Both the position numbers and the translations under genes were made by a program. Below the pieces are notes generated by a model. That model had not been told where the DNA came from. It saw only the letters and a list, made by a program, of their open reading frames with translations, and did no database searches. 64,000 nucleotides of DNA from assembly GCF_014841125.1 (NCBI RefSeq), contig NZ_JACYTQ010000005.1, positions 62,001 to 126,000 on the forward strand, written 5' to 3'. Positions within the stretch are counted from its first letter, which is position 1; each line of letters begins with the position of its first letter. Origin of the DNA: Echinicola arenosa. GTDB lineage: Bacteria; Bacteroidota; Bacteroidia; Cytophagales; Cyclobacteriaceae. Shown piece after piece: positions 45,303 to 55,336 of the stretch.

Positions 45303-46481
45303 CTACAAAATATCTGCCAAGGCTTCTTTTTTCAACGGTTTTACCAAAAAACCACTTACCATGTCATATTGTTTACTCTTTTCTTCATCTCGTGGATCAA
45401 TTGAGGAAGAAAGCATCTTAACTTCTAAGTTCAAACCCAATTCTATCATTTTATCCAAAAATTCCCATCCCTTCATTTCAGGCATATTAATGTCCAACAA
45501 AAGCAGGTCTACAGAATGATCGCTCAACCAACTTAGTGCATCCAAAGGATTCTGAAAAAAATACAATTTTAGATCAGGGTTCTCTCCTAGTAAAACCCGC
45601 TTATTAATCAAGTGTTGAACTTTATCATCGTCCACAATCAAAATCGATTTTGCGCTCTTTGAGAAGCTTCCGTTAAACATTTCCATAGACAAATTCTCTT
45701 CTCTTAATACCTCATTCATCCTATTTACTTCCTCGTCCAAATCTTCTGAGGACTTCTTCAACATATCAATAACTTCTTCCTTTGCTTTTATGCCCGATTC
45801 AAACAAATGAATAATTCCTAAAATATTAGAAAGAGGTCTTCTTATATTGTGTGAATTCATTTGAGAAAACATTCTAAGCTGATTATTCTGCTTTTTAAGA
45901 TTATCATTAAGCTCAACTTTATCCATCAAGTTTTGATGCAATTCCGTATTATCAACAGCCGTAACCATCACCTTATTTTTGCCTCTCCTTTTAAAAGGCA
46001 CAGTGTATAAATCCACCCTCCGAAGCTCTCCCTTTTTATCTTTTATTTTCAGGTTTCTAATCTCATGATTTCGACCTGAAAAAACCATCCTTACATCAGC
46101 TTCTTTCATTGAAAAAAAATCCAGTAAAAGCGGCTCTGTATCACCATTCAATCTAGTGGTAAAAAACTCCTCAGCCATTTTATTTGCCGAGACGATTTTT
46201 TGCTTCTCCTCGTCTACAATCCACATGCACATTGGGATGTTTTCAAACACCGTAGAATAACTTCTCCAAACAAGCAAATCAGTTTTAATCGATTTGTCTA
46301 CTAAGACATAAATCAAAAGTCCTGAAAGAAACACAAACAAGACTGCTTTGAAAATTTCCAGTTCAGTCGAGTTATCAATATTTAACCATGATTGAAGTTG
46401 CTCCAAATATAAGGAAGAAAAGGCTACCCAACAGCTTCCTATTACAATGTAAACTAAAGTAATTTTTAAACTTGATTTCAT
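45303..46481 (-). CDS. membrane PAS - HisKA-like - receiver protein without ATPase domain
   Basis: A 392-residue sensor-like protein. Two membrane segments (about 5-25 and 42-62) precede a PAS domain (about 73-175). A HisKA-type helical hairpin follows with the H-box NSHNIRRPLSNILG (His211). Instead of an HATPase_c domain, a receiver domain begins directly (about 278-392) with DDD (284-286), phospho-acceptor Asp330 in LLLDINMP and Lys381. No N, G1 or G2 box of a kinase exists, and the frame is intact, so this is not simply a frameshift. It may pass phosphate from another kinase or act as a dimeric receiver. No kinase gene is adjacent. Confidence 0.82.
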   Translation of the reverse strand: MKSSLKITLVYIVIGSCWVAFSSLYLEQLQSWLNIDNSTELEIFKAVLFVFLSGLLIYVLVDKSIKTDLLVWRSYSTVFENIPMCMWIVDEEKQKIVSANKMAEEFFTTRLNGDTEPLLLDFFSMKEADVRMVFSGRNHEIRNLKIKDKKGELRRVDLYTVPFKRRGKNKVMVTAVDNTELHQNLMDKVELNDNLKKQNNQLRMFSQMNSHNIRRPLSNILGIIHLFESGIKAKEEVIDMLKKSSEDLDEEVNRMNEVLREENLSMEMFNGSFSKSAKSILIVDDDKVQHLINKRVLLGENPDLKLYFFQNPLDALSWLSDHSVDLLLLDINMPEMKGWEFLDKMIELGLNLEVKMLSSSIDPRDEEKSKQYDMVSGFLVKPLKKEALADIL

Positions 46482-47162
46482 TTAGAATGCAGCTAAATAC
46501 ACAAGTTAAAAAAATATCTTAACAAACGCGTCCTAAAGCTCGAATAGGCTAAACAATTTTGATTAAGCTTGAACTAAATTATTTAGCTATAACTAAATTA
46601 GATTAAACTAAAAAACATATAAATAATTATATTTCAAATATTTAATTAATATTAATTAAAGTTTATTTTAGTTAAATATTTATAGAAATCAAACTACTCA
46701 CTATTAGGAAAAATAGATGGCTAAAAATTGAATAACTTACCTTTTACCCCACTTTAACAAGCAAAATCAAAGTATGTCTTTACTTCATTCCCTTTAAAAA
46801 CTTGCTCCATCATGGCTTCTTCTTTACACCATTTTTAGTATTATCATGCCTTATAAATCCTATAAAACACAAGCAGGTCCACTCCTCTTTTAAAAGTCAA
46901 TCCCTTTTAAAAAACCTTAAATAAGTAACTGTTTTTTGAAACGATATTAAGAGTCAGACCATGTCAACTATGGATTCTTTCAATTCAAATAAATGTTAAA
47001 ACACTTCTCGATTATTACCTTAATGAGTAAATTATATTTCACCAAAAAACAGTAATTTTCTATGGTTTTGAAGCCTTTAAAAATTTTCATTTACCCAGAG
47101 TATAGCCATTAAAATTCGCAATGATTTAGTTGAAATCTTCTTTCAAAAATGATTAAGAGAAC
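46482..47162. other. very AT-rich gene-free stretch
   Basis: About 680 bases between divergent genes with no coding frame. AACTAAATTA occurs twice in direct orientation (46572-46581 and 46591-46600, 19 bases apart), with related AAACTAAA at 46605-46612 and TTTAGTTA on the other strand near 46668. These may be regulator sites; otherwise nothing is recognised. Confidence 0.45.
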
Positions 47163-47195
47163 TTGCATATTTCCCCATCCAAAACAACTTATAAA

Positions 47196-47648
47196 ATGAA
47201 TAAAATTCTCACTATTTTCTATCTACTTTTCGTCGTTTCATTTCAAGTGTTTTCTCAAGAAAAATACGATCCAGAATTGGCTAAAAAATACAAAGCCGAT
47301 GACTATGGTATGAAAAAATATGTCATTGCTTTTCTTAAGAGAGGACCTGATGTTGCAAACTATTCTGAAGAAGAAAGAGGCAAAATTCAACAAGGTCATA
47401 TGAACCATATTGGCAAGATGGTAGAAAAAGAAAAACTGGTATTAGCTGGTCCCTTTTTTGGTGATGGTGAACTCAGAGGAATCTTCGTTTTTGATGTAGA
47501 TAATATTGAGGAAGCTCAGCAACTAACCGCCGAAGATCCCGCCATTAAAGCTGGAGTTTTGATCATGGACCTCAAAGAATGGTATGGTTCTGCTGCTGTT
47601 ATGGCAATCCCAGAAATTCATAAAAAAATACAAAAAGTAGATTTTTAA
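47196..47648 (+). CDS. secreted YCII-related domain protein
   Basis: About 150 residues. A signal peptide (LTIFYLLFVVSFQVFSQ) precedes a ferredoxin-like YCII domain: MKKYVIAFLKRGP, then HMNHIGKMVEKEKLVLAGPF and FVFDVDNIEEAQQLTAEDP, with the final ELKEWYG-like segment LKEWYGSAA. YciI-type proteins are usually cytoplasmic; secreted versions are common in Bacteroidota and have no known reaction. The frame opens at a TTG (47163), but ATG 47196 gives the signal peptide. A very strong terminator follows immediately. Confidence 0.8.
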   Translation: MNKILTIFYLLFVVSFQVFSQEKYDPELAKKYKADDYGMKKYVIAFLKRGPDVANYSEEERGKIQQGHMNHIGKMVEKEKLVLAGPFFGDGELRGIFVFDVDNIEEAQQLTAEDPAIKAGVLIMDLKEWYGSAAVMAIPEIHKKIQKVDF

Positions 47649-47649
47649 A

Positions 47650-47691
47650 CATCAACAAAAAGGCTGTTTTTGGACAGCCTTTTTGTTGATG
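47650..47691. terminator. bidirectional terminator, 18-bp perfect stem
   Basis: Bases 47650-47667 are exactly complementary to 47674-47691 with a 6-nt loop and A/T tracts on both flanks of the G/C core. It separates the YCII gene from the convergent addB gene; the hairpin ends four bases before the addB stop codon. Confidence 0.92.
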
Positions 47692-47694
47692 AAA

Positions 47695-50556
47695 TCACCT
47701 ACCACAAATTTCTTTGTATGGACAGTATTTGCACTTTTCGAGATCATCCGTTTGATCAAATGGAACTGTCTGATCGAATATCTCTCCCAATAGCTTTTTC
47801 AAGTTTTCCTCAAATTCTTCTTTGTAATCTAGGTAATTTTCCAGCTCCTCTCCTTTCGACCTACCTTCTTTAAGTTGCAAATAAGGATTGAAATCTTCAT
47901 TGAATATTTCACGAAGATTGAAAATCGCTGGCTTTAAGGCGTGTTTATTTTCTGGAAATTTGGCTTGATACAACAAACCGTAGATCAAGGTTTGCATAGC
48001 GGCCTTGTTCCTCTTTTTATCTTCCCGATCAAATAAAGAGCTAATAGATGGGAAGCTCTTAATATCCTTTCCTGACTTATAATCAATCAGCCTGACCACT
48101 CCATTTTGTTTATCAACCCGGTCAATAATTCCTCTCAAAGCTACCGCATGATGATCTCCATTGACCTCAATGGTCACTGCAGAACGATATGTCATATCCT
48201 TTTCCAATGAAATCAACTCAATAGGAGCGCTTGACTGATCCAATTCCAACAGCTCAAAGATGTACTTTTGCAAAACATCTCTTACTATGGCCAGTTGACC
48301 ACTCAAGCTCGTGTCTGCATCTTCCTCTAAATGATAAAAATCCCTAATGGCTTTTTCAATAGAAGGAGAAACGTAGTTTTCCAAATCTTTGAAATCACCC
48401 TCAATGATCACATTCCGCTGTTTCCTCTCCATAAATCCCTTGTAAAGGTATTCTAAGCTGTAATGTGCCAGATTCCCAAATACGGCTGCACTGATTTCCT
48501 CCTCTACTTTGTCCTTCTCACGGATATTGGCCAGATACTGAAAATAAAACTTCAGTCGGCAATCCAACCAAACACTCAATGCAGACGGCGAAAACGCAGT
48601 CACGGATGTACCATTCTCCTGGAGAACATATTTAGAAAGCAAATGACTTATTTCGGGTGTTTTTTGGATAGTAATTGGATCTGCAGGTTTTACATCAACA
48701 GGAACAAACACCACTTCCTCCTCTATCCCCTTATCCAACTCTGCTATCAACTGTTGTATATAACGACTCTTTTCACCTACTTTTCCTTGGTCTGATGAGG
48801 TAGAATAGATCAAATGCACCTCTTCTGCCCTATGAAGCAACCTATAAAAAGTATAAGCATAGATCGCATCATTTTGCTCCTGAACGGGTAATCCAAAGGC
48901 CTTTCTAACATTGAAAGGAATCAGGGAATTCATTGCTCCAGAGGGAGGAAAACTCCCCTCGTTCATATTGGCGATGATCACTCTTCTAAAATCCAGATTC
49001 CTAGACTCCAAAACGCCCATTACCTGAAGACCAGCCAAAGGCTCTCCTTCAAAAGGTAAGCGAACTTCTCTAAAAATTTGCCGAAAAAGTCTAATAAAGA
49101 ATTCCAAGCTGATTTTTACATGTCCTCGGGACTGAAAAATCTCCTTTAACCTCACCAGTTGTTTGTGACATTGATACAAATAGCTTCGCTGCAGTTTGTC
49201 ATCACCCAATCTTTCAACCAATGACATCATCAACTGCTCGAGATAAGGAAAGATATCCTCTGAAGCTAATTTTTTAAAGATCAATTCAAACAACGGACCT
49301 CCTTCAGCTAGTTTGCTTGCCGGAATATATACTTGGTTTTGCTCTTGGATACTGGATAGAAGAGATGCTGAGAACTCCTCCTTTCCTGCCTTAAGGTAAG
49401 AGGAAGAAAGCAGTTCCTTGATAGCTTGATGATAAAATGATACCTTTCCATCATCTATCTTCACATACCTTTGTAACTCCAAAACTGCCTCTAAAAAAGC
49501 ATAAACAGGTGCATTTCTTACAGGGTAACCCATTGTAACATTGACCTTATCTATTTGCTCTGGCAATTGGTGCATTACAGGAAATAGCAGTTGCTCGTCT
49601 GGTAGAATAACCACTGTTTCTTCCAGTGCTTCATTCGAAGGCATCTCATCCAGTACCTTGCCTATCAAGTTGGCCTGATTAACCTTTAATGGAGTGACAT
49701 ATACTTTTATCTTAGGCGGCTTAGCTTGGATATATTGTGGTAGTTCTTTCGGAAAAGTAGGCCCAAGCACCTTATCCTTACGGTAATCCCTAAAAAACAA
49801 ACCTGCTTCCTGTTGCTTATTCTGTGTATAATAGGCATCCAAGTCCCAATAAATTTCAGCCTCAAATTCACTGATAAAGTGTTTGATTAATTGCTCTTCA
49901 GTTCCTGTAAAAGCATTAAAGCCAACAAAAATATATCGCTTATTGGGTTTCTCCAATTCGTTAAGTCGCTCTGCCACTTTCCTGTAGAGTCTACCCGAAT
50001 ACGCCATCCCCAGTACATCCAACTCCTTGTTGAATCGTTCATATAGTGGCAATAGCAGCTGCCAAAACCTTAAAAATTTATCCTGATGGCCTCTACCCTC
50101 TTTCTCAAAAGCTTTCCAGAACTGTTTGATCAATTCAATTTGACCACTAGTCAAAAAGCTAAGATCGGATTCTATCTCTTTTATCTCAGAGAGCAGTTGA
50201 TAAATCTTATTGGGGTTTACAAGAAACTGATCTACATCGTTAAAATCTTTCAAGATCATTTCACCCCAGTAGTAAAACCGATCAAATGGCTCTGGATCGG
50301 GCTGTAGCTCTTGATAAACTTTGTAAAGTTCAAATATCAAAGTAAGCTGATCTGTGGGGCGCTGACCTGAAAGCTCAAAGAAAAGATCTTCTATGGTCCT
50401 CACGGCCGGCATCCACTGTGCTTTATCAATCAATTGCCCCAAATGCTGCACAAAAAACAATCCTGCACGCCTATTTGGCAAAATTACGGTTAACCCTCTT
50501 AAATCCCCGTAGCGATCCAACAAGTCTGCCGCTGTCTCTCTTAAAAATCCATTCAT
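47695..50556 (-). CDS. addB: AddB-like helicase/nuclease subunit (PD-(D/E)XK, Fe-S)
   Basis: A 953-residue subunit of a RecBCD-like double-strand-break processing complex. The N-terminal two thirds are a degenerate helicase (starts with TVILPNRRAGLFF; no clear Walker A). The C-terminus carries a nuclease domain of the RecB/Cas4 type: IDRVDKQNGVVRLIDYKSGK, with a likely [4Fe-4S] cluster from Cys in WLDCRLKF and the terminal CKYCPYKEIC. It starts one base after the addA stop, so the pair is an operon. The gene order addA-addB is reversed relative to the Bacillus order. Confidence 0.85.
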   Translation of the reverse strand: MNGFLRETAADLLDRYGDLRGLTVILPNRRAGLFFVQHLGQLIDKAQWMPAVRTIEDLFFELSGQRPTDQLTLIFELYKVYQELQPDPEPFDRFYYWGEMILKDFNDVDQFLVNPNKIYQLLSEIKEIESDLSFLTSGQIELIKQFWKAFEKEGRGHQDKFLRFWQLLLPLYERFNKELDVLGMAYSGRLYRKVAERLNELEKPNKRYIFVGFNAFTGTEEQLIKHFISEFEAEIYWDLDAYYTQNKQQEAGLFFRDYRKDKVLGPTFPKELPQYIQAKPPKIKVYVTPLKVNQANLIGKVLDEMPSNEALEETVVILPDEQLLFPVMHQLPEQIDKVNVTMGYPVRNAPVYAFLEAVLELQRYVKIDDGKVSFYHQAIKELLSSSYLKAGKEEFSASLLSSIQEQNQVYIPASKLAEGGPLFELIFKKLASEDIFPYLEQLMMSLVERLGDDKLQRSYLYQCHKQLVRLKEIFQSRGHVKISLEFFIRLFRQIFREVRLPFEGEPLAGLQVMGVLESRNLDFRRVIIANMNEGSFPPSGAMNSLIPFNVRKAFGLPVQEQNDAIYAYTFYRLLHRAEEVHLIYSTSSDQGKVGEKSRYIQQLIAELDKGIEEEVVFVPVDVKPADPITIQKTPEISHLLSKYVLQENGTSVTAFSPSALSVWLDCRLKFYFQYLANIREKDKVEEEISAAVFGNLAHYSLEYLYKGFMERKQRNVIIEGDFKDLENYVSPSIEKAIRDFYHLEEDADTSLSGQLAIVRDVLQKYIFELLELDQSSAPIELISLEKDMTYRSAVTIEVNGDHHAVALRGIIDRVDKQNGVVRLIDYKSGKDIKSFPSISSLFDREDKKRNKAAMQTLIYGLLYQAKFPENKHALKPAIFNLREIFNEDFNPYLQLKEGRSKGEELENYLDYKEEFEENLKKLLGEIFDQTVPFDQTDDLEKCKYCPYKEICGR

Positions 50557-50557
50557 C

Positions 50558-53500
50558 TCAGTCTACTTCTATAATTTTACCTGTCTCCAAATAACATAGA
50601 TATCCTTTCACCAAATAACTCCCTAAACCAGCCACCAAAGCCATATACTCTCTCACTTGCTGTATGTACTTCTCTTGTTCATCTCCAGTCTTAAAATCCA
50701 CAACAATTGCCTCATTTCCTCTTATAATTACTCTGTCCGGTCTTTTTTGCTTACCTCCTGGAATTAAGATCCCTTGTTCTGAGAGCATGATTCCTTCCCC
50801 CTCAAACCAAGAATTGAACATGGTATTGGCAAATAATTTGTCCAATTGCTGCTTGACCACTTCTTTTTCATCTGCATCCAAGCGACCTTCAAAATAAAAA
50901 GCCTGTAGATAATCTTCAGCCTGTTGTTGAGTAGATGATCGTTCCAATAATTCATGGATCAAAACACCAAAATTCCTCTTCTGTCTTTGGGCTAAGCCTT
51001 CTTCACTAAAATCTACAGCATATTTCTTAACTTGGAGTAAATCCCCCCAATTTCTATATGTCCAGGAAAATTGGGAGTCGGTAGGTTTCTCGCGAACAGC
51101 AATGGAAGGCTTGATAGGCCAATTACCCCAATCAAAAATTTTTGACTCGTGGTCATAATATTGACCTAAGTCCTCAACAGCAGACTTTAGAAGGCCATTT
51201 TCTAAAATATCATAAATATTTTTCTCCACAGGATTCAGGGAAGACGATTTACTTTTGGTGACTTTGTATGGACTTAGTGTCCAAAGAAATTCTTCTGCCC
51301 TCGTCAGGGCTACATAGACCATATTCAAAGTATCCAGATAGGCCATCGTAATTTCTTCCTGATGAACAGGCTGAAAAACTGAATCTGCCAGTTCTTTTCC
51401 CAAGCTCAAGGGAATAATAGCCTCAACACCTTTTTCAACATCACGAAACGGGGACCAAATGATGTTATCCTTTTTAAAATCTATAATTTTCCAGCTTAAA
51501 AAAGGGATCAAAACCACCTTGAACTGCAATCCCTTGGATTTATGGATAGTCATGATTTTCATTGCATCATGACCTTCTGGAATTTTTACCGTTCTTTTAA
51601 GGCTGTTTTCCTCCCACCAATTGAGAAAACCAACCAAATCCGCCCTATTATTGGAAATATAATCAAAAACAGCTTCCTTAAATCCAGATATGTAGGCCAG
51701 TTCTAGTTTTAAAGTATAAAAATCCAGCAACACCACTAACTCCTCCACAAGCTCCATTAAGGGCAGTTTTGTTAGATGCGGTTGTTTCTCCAAAAAGCCT
51801 GCGATCTTTGTCTCCAACCAATCTGGTTTGGAAACAGAGGAAAATATTTCATGAGATATTTCTCTACCGTGAAGGCTACTCCAGTAAAACCACATCGTTT
51901 GAAACGGCACTTGGTCATTTGGGTCTGAAAGGTATTGCAAACCTGCAATTAAAGCTCTCACAGTAGCCGCACGATCCAAAAACATGGATTCGTCAGACAC
52001 CACATCAAAGTTGTATCCCAAATCCGGATGTTCGTTTTTATATGCCATCAAAGCATCATTGATCAAGGCTCCTTGGTGTTTGGTCCTAACCAAAAAAGCA
52101 ATATCCTTGGGTACATAGCCATGATCTTGTAATTCCATCACCATCTCGGGAATTCTTTCAAGAACCTTTTCATTAAATACCAGATCCTCCTCGCTGCTAT
52201 CCTCAAAGAACTCCATCCTTACCCGACCTTGATAGCCACTGCCTTGCTTTTTGGAAGATACTTTTTGGCTGACATCCTGATAGGCTTTGGTCAAAATATC
52301 CGAACTTTCTAGACCTGTTTCTTGCTCAAAACTGTTTTGAAGCTGAAGTGGAAGTGCATTGAATAAGGCATTGTTGAAACCAATGATATTGGGTAGACTC
52401 CTATAATTAGTGTCTAAATTCTTCACATCAATTTTCTGCTTTCCTATATCCTCTTCTACCTGCTCCAATAATAACTTCATATCTCCCCCTCTCCACCGAT
52501 AAATAGACTGTTTAACATCTCCCACCAATAAGTTTTTGTTATTGGTGGCCAAAGAGTTCTCCAATAATGGCTTAAAACTTTCCCATTGAAAGCCGGAAGT
52601 ATCTTGAAATTCATCAATCAGAAAGTGTTTGTACTGGTTACCGACTTTTTCATAGATAAATGGAGCATCATTTTCTTTGGTGATTTCCTTCAAGAAATCA
52701 TTGGCATCAGATATCATCAACAGGTTTTCCTCATCTTTGAGATCCCTAAGTTCATCTAAAAGGTTTCTAAAAACCCCGTAGGCATAAAAATTCTTGCCAA
52801 TGGCTTTGTAAGTCAACCATTCCCTCCGTAAAGCCTCAAACTGACCCAAGGTATCTCCCAGTCCATCATGATAAGCTGAAATGATTTGCTCTTTCACTTT
52901 ACTGGTTTTGGTAAACCATTCGCTTTCGTCAATGATAGCCTTTTTTCTTGCAGGTGACAATTCTGGAATTAACTCATCTTTATTACCCAATTTGTCAAAT
53001 ACCACCCAGATACCTCTTGCTCCACCTTTAAAATCTGTCCAGTTTAATCCCTGTTTTTCCCGAATCTCATTTGCCCTTTTTTTCAAACTCAATACTTCTG
53101 ATTCAAGTTCTTTCTGCTTTCCTTTTAAATAGGATTTAAATCCCTCTACGTGCTCTTCATCTGACAAAAACTCACGGATAAATTGCTGGTACTGTTTAAA
53201 GTTTTCGGTGAAAATCTCACTTCCAAGACTTTTGATATTACTTCGGATATCCCAAGACTTACCATTTTGAATCTGGGTCAAAGCAAAATCTACCAGCCAT
53301 TTATGCAAATATGGATCTTCTAATACATGCTGCACCACACGGTCCACCACCTGATCCAATACTGCTTCTTGATCCAAGGCCACATCAAATTTTGCCTGCA
53401 AGTCTATTTCCCTCGCAAAAGACCGAACCACTTTTTGAAAAAAACTATCAATTGTGGTTACTGAAAAATTAGCATAATCATGCAGGATCGCCGTTAAGAC

Positions 53501-53788
53501 TAATTTAGCTCGGAGCTTCAGCTCTTCCCCTTCCAAGCCCAGGTATTTCATCAACTCCTGATCCAGAAATTCATCTGGCCTTACCACCTCTTTGATCCTA
53601 GCAAGCTCTTCCAATATCCTACTCTTCATCTCTTGGGTAGCCTTATTCGTGAAGGTTACTGCAAGAATACCCTTAAAGGCCGTTGGGTATGCAAGCGCCA
53701 ACTTTAGATATTCCAAGGTTAGAGTATAGGTCTTTCCTGACCCAGCTGAAGATTTGTAAATAACAAAAGGTTTTGATTCCATGGCCAT
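50558..53788 (-). CDS. addA: AddA-like UvrD-family helicase/nuclease subunit
   Basis: A 1076-residue superfamily 1A helicase. Motif I SSAGSGKTYTL lies at residues 13-23, TVTTIDSFFQKVVRSFA (motif Ia/Ib region) near 115, IDEFQDTSGFQWE (motif II) near 390, VGDVKQSIYRWRGGD (motif III) near 425, and IMTIHKSKGLQF near 750. The C-terminal RecB-type nuclease shows the NFGVLIHELLERS and AIVVDFKTGDE motifs. With AddB it processes broken DNA ends for RecA-dependent repair. The start is one of two ATGs at 53788 or 53782. Confidence 0.9.
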   Translation of the reverse strand: MAMESKPFVIYKSSAGSGKTYTLTLEYLKLALAYPTAFKGILAVTFTNKATQEMKSRILEELARIKEVVRPDEFLDQELMKYLGLEGEELKLRAKLVLTAILHDYANFSVTTIDSFFQKVVRSFAREIDLQAKFDVALDQEAVLDQVVDRVVQHVLEDPYLHKWLVDFALTQIQNGKSWDIRSNIKSLGSEIFTENFKQYQQFIREFLSDEEHVEGFKSYLKGKQKELESEVLSLKKRANEIREKQGLNWTDFKGGARGIWVVFDKLGNKDELIPELSPARKKAIIDESEWFTKTSKVKEQIISAYHDGLGDTLGQFEALRREWLTYKAIGKNFYAYGVFRNLLDELRDLKDEENLLMISDANDFLKEITKENDAPFIYEKVGNQYKHFLIDEFQDTSGFQWESFKPLLENSLATNNKNLLVGDVKQSIYRWRGGDMKLLLEQVEEDIGKQKIDVKNLDTNYRSLPNIIGFNNALFNALPLQLQNSFEQETGLESSDILTKAYQDVSQKVSSKKQGSGYQGRVRMEFFEDSSEEDLVFNEKVLERIPEMVMELQDHGYVPKDIAFLVRTKHQGALINDALMAYKNEHPDLGYNFDVVSDESMFLDRAATVRALIAGLQYLSDPNDQVPFQTMWFYWSSLHGREISHEIFSSVSKPDWLETKIAGFLEKQPHLTKLPLMELVEELVVLLDFYTLKLELAYISGFKEAVFDYISNNRADLVGFLNWWEENSLKRTVKIPEGHDAMKIMTIHKSKGLQFKVVLIPFLSWKIIDFKKDNIIWSPFRDVEKGVEAIIPLSLGKELADSVFQPVHQEEITMAYLDTLNMVYVALTRAEEFLWTLSPYKVTKSKSSSLNPVEKNIYDILENGLLKSAVEDLGQYYDHESKIFDWGNWPIKPSIAVREKPTDSQFSWTYRNWGDLLQVKKYAVDFSEEGLAQRQKRNFGVLIHELLERSSTQQQAEDYLQAFYFEGRLDADEKEVVKQQLDKLFANTMFNSWFEGEGIMLSEQGILIPGGKQKRPDRVIIRGNEAIVVDFKTGDEQEKYIQQVREYMALVAGLGSYLVKGYLCYLETGKIIEVD

Positions 53789-53933
53789 CCAAACAATTTA
53801 GACAAAACAATGGGATTTTTATCTATTAAAAAAATGAAAGACAATGACTGTCACTTTTTGACCTCAAAACCAGGTAAATTTAAAATAATGACTATTTTCA
53901 CAGCCCAAACACATTCATCAAAATCAATTTTAC

Positions 53934-54704
53934 ATGTTCTTTTACCTTGCCCAGTTTCTCACTTTTCTAGCAATGCCTTTAACGATTGTCTTGGTGCTTA
54001 TTTCACTTGGTTTCATTTTGAGAAAAAGAAGATTAGGAAACTACTTGACACTAACTGGAATTTTGCTATTACTATTTTTTACCAACAAGTTCATTTCCAA
54101 TGCTACTATGAATGCTTGGGAACCTGAATTCAAGTCAATTACAGATTTACCTGTATATGACTTGGGTATTGTATTGACAGGAGTCACCAACTTGGATAAA
54201 ACTGCCCATGACCGAACATTCTTTGATAAAGGAGCCGATAGAGCCACCCATGCCATACAACTTTATCAAATGGGTAAAATAAAAAAAATTCTCATTACTG
54301 GAGGACAAGGTCTGAATCCTGCCAATTCAAATACAGAGGCAAAATTACTAGCCGACTTCATGGTCATCGCAGGTGTTGCTGAGCATGATATTATCATAGA
54401 GGACAAGGCTGTAAATACCAGACAAAATGCCCTTTTTACCTTGGAAAAACTCCAATCAAAATCCATGAGAAAAAAATCAAGATATTTACTAATTACCTCT
54501 GCTTTCCATATGAAAAGAGCCAAAGCCTGCTTTGATAAAGTAGGCTTAAGTACCGATACTTTCCCCGTGGATTATTATTCTTCAGATGTTAAATTTGATT
54601 TTCAGAATTTAGTCATCCCTACTCCTGATGGACTTATCATATGGACCAAGCTATTTAAAGAATGGATTGGCTTGGTCGTCTATAAATTAGTTGGGTATAT
54701 CTAG
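53934..54704 (+). CDS. YdcF/SanA-ElyC-like DUF218 membrane protein
   Basis: A 256-residue protein with two N-terminal membrane segments (about 4-24 and 34-52) followed by a DUF218 domain. Typical segments are YDLGIVLTGV, KKILITGGQGLNPANSNTEA, IIIEDKAVNTRQNA and YLLITSAFHMKRA. This family influences envelope integrity and undecaprenyl-phosphate handling in E. coli (ElyC, SanA), but the reaction is not settled. It diverges from addA and converges on the CBS-domain gene. Confidence 0.88.
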   Translation: MFFYLAQFLTFLAMPLTIVLVLISLGFILRKRRLGNYLTLTGILLLLFFTNKFISNATMNAWEPEFKSITDLPVYDLGIVLTGVTNLDKTAHDRTFFDKGADRATHAIQLYQMGKIKKILITGGQGLNPANSNTEAKLLADFMVIAGVAEHDIIIEDKAVNTRQNALFTLEKLQSKSMRKKSRYLLITSAFHMKRAKACFDKVGLSTDTFPVDYYSSDVKFDFQNLVIPTPDGLIIWTKLFKEWIGLVVYKLVGYI

Positions 54705-54743
54705 GGAAGAAGTCGAGGATGAAGTAGTTTACTATTAAGCAAA

Positions 54744-55205
54744 CTACCAAGTAGTGGATTTCAGCCCTGGAAGAGCTTTGATAATATCGCTCAAACTGAT
54801 TTGACCAAGAAGTCTTCCAGCTTTCATTACAGGAAAGCGTCGAATCTTCAAATCCAAAAAACGGTGGGCAGCATCGAATATGGTGATTTCTGGCTCCATT
54901 GTAATCACATCCCTTGTCATATACTCCCTCACCCTGCCTGCTATTCTAGGTGTGTTGTTGTACTTACCTTTGATGACCTCTTTTAAACAATCCACTTCTG
55001 AAATAATGCCTACTAAGTTATTGGCATCATCCAGTACTGGAGCACCAGAAATTTTTTTCTGGGTCAATACTTGTGCCACATAGTCAATCGTATCATCCGG
55101 GTGAAATGTCACCAAACTTGTACTCATGTGATCCTGCACCAAAACTGCTTGTTCTGGAGCCTTTTTCGGTTCTGCCAACCGAACTCCTTGGAAACTCTTT
55201 ACCAT
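54744..55205 (-). CDS. tandem CBS domain protein
   Basis: A 153-residue protein made of two CBS domains (about 24-82 and 93-150; VQDHMSTSLVTFHPDDTIDY, then VREYMTRDVITMEPEITIFD). CBS pairs bind adenosine nucleotides and act as energy sensors, usually on a partner. No partner domain or gene is visible here. It has no signal or membrane segment, so it is cytoplasmic. Monocistronic, with about 130 AT-rich bases between it and the next gene upstream. Confidence 0.9.
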   Translation of the reverse strand: MVKSFQGVRLAEPKKAPEQAVLVQDHMSTSLVTFHPDDTIDYVAQVLTQKKISGAPVLDDANNLVGIISEVDCLKEVIKGKYNNTPRIAGRVREYMTRDVITMEPEITIFDAAHRFLDLKIRRFPVMKAGRLLGQISLSDIIKALPGLKSTTW

Positions 55206-55336
55206 AATTATCTCGGGTTTAAATATATACTTGATATAATATAGAAATTATAAAAGCATACTCAAAACATTAACGAAATAAAATAGATAAAATCAATAGA
55301 ATTTAACAGAAAAATAAAACAACACCTAACTTATCA

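Noticed and set aside
47695-53788. Anti-phage defence island built from helicase and nuclease genes
   Set aside because: The pair fits the standard AddAB recombination complex and the neighbours are ordinary housekeeping genes.
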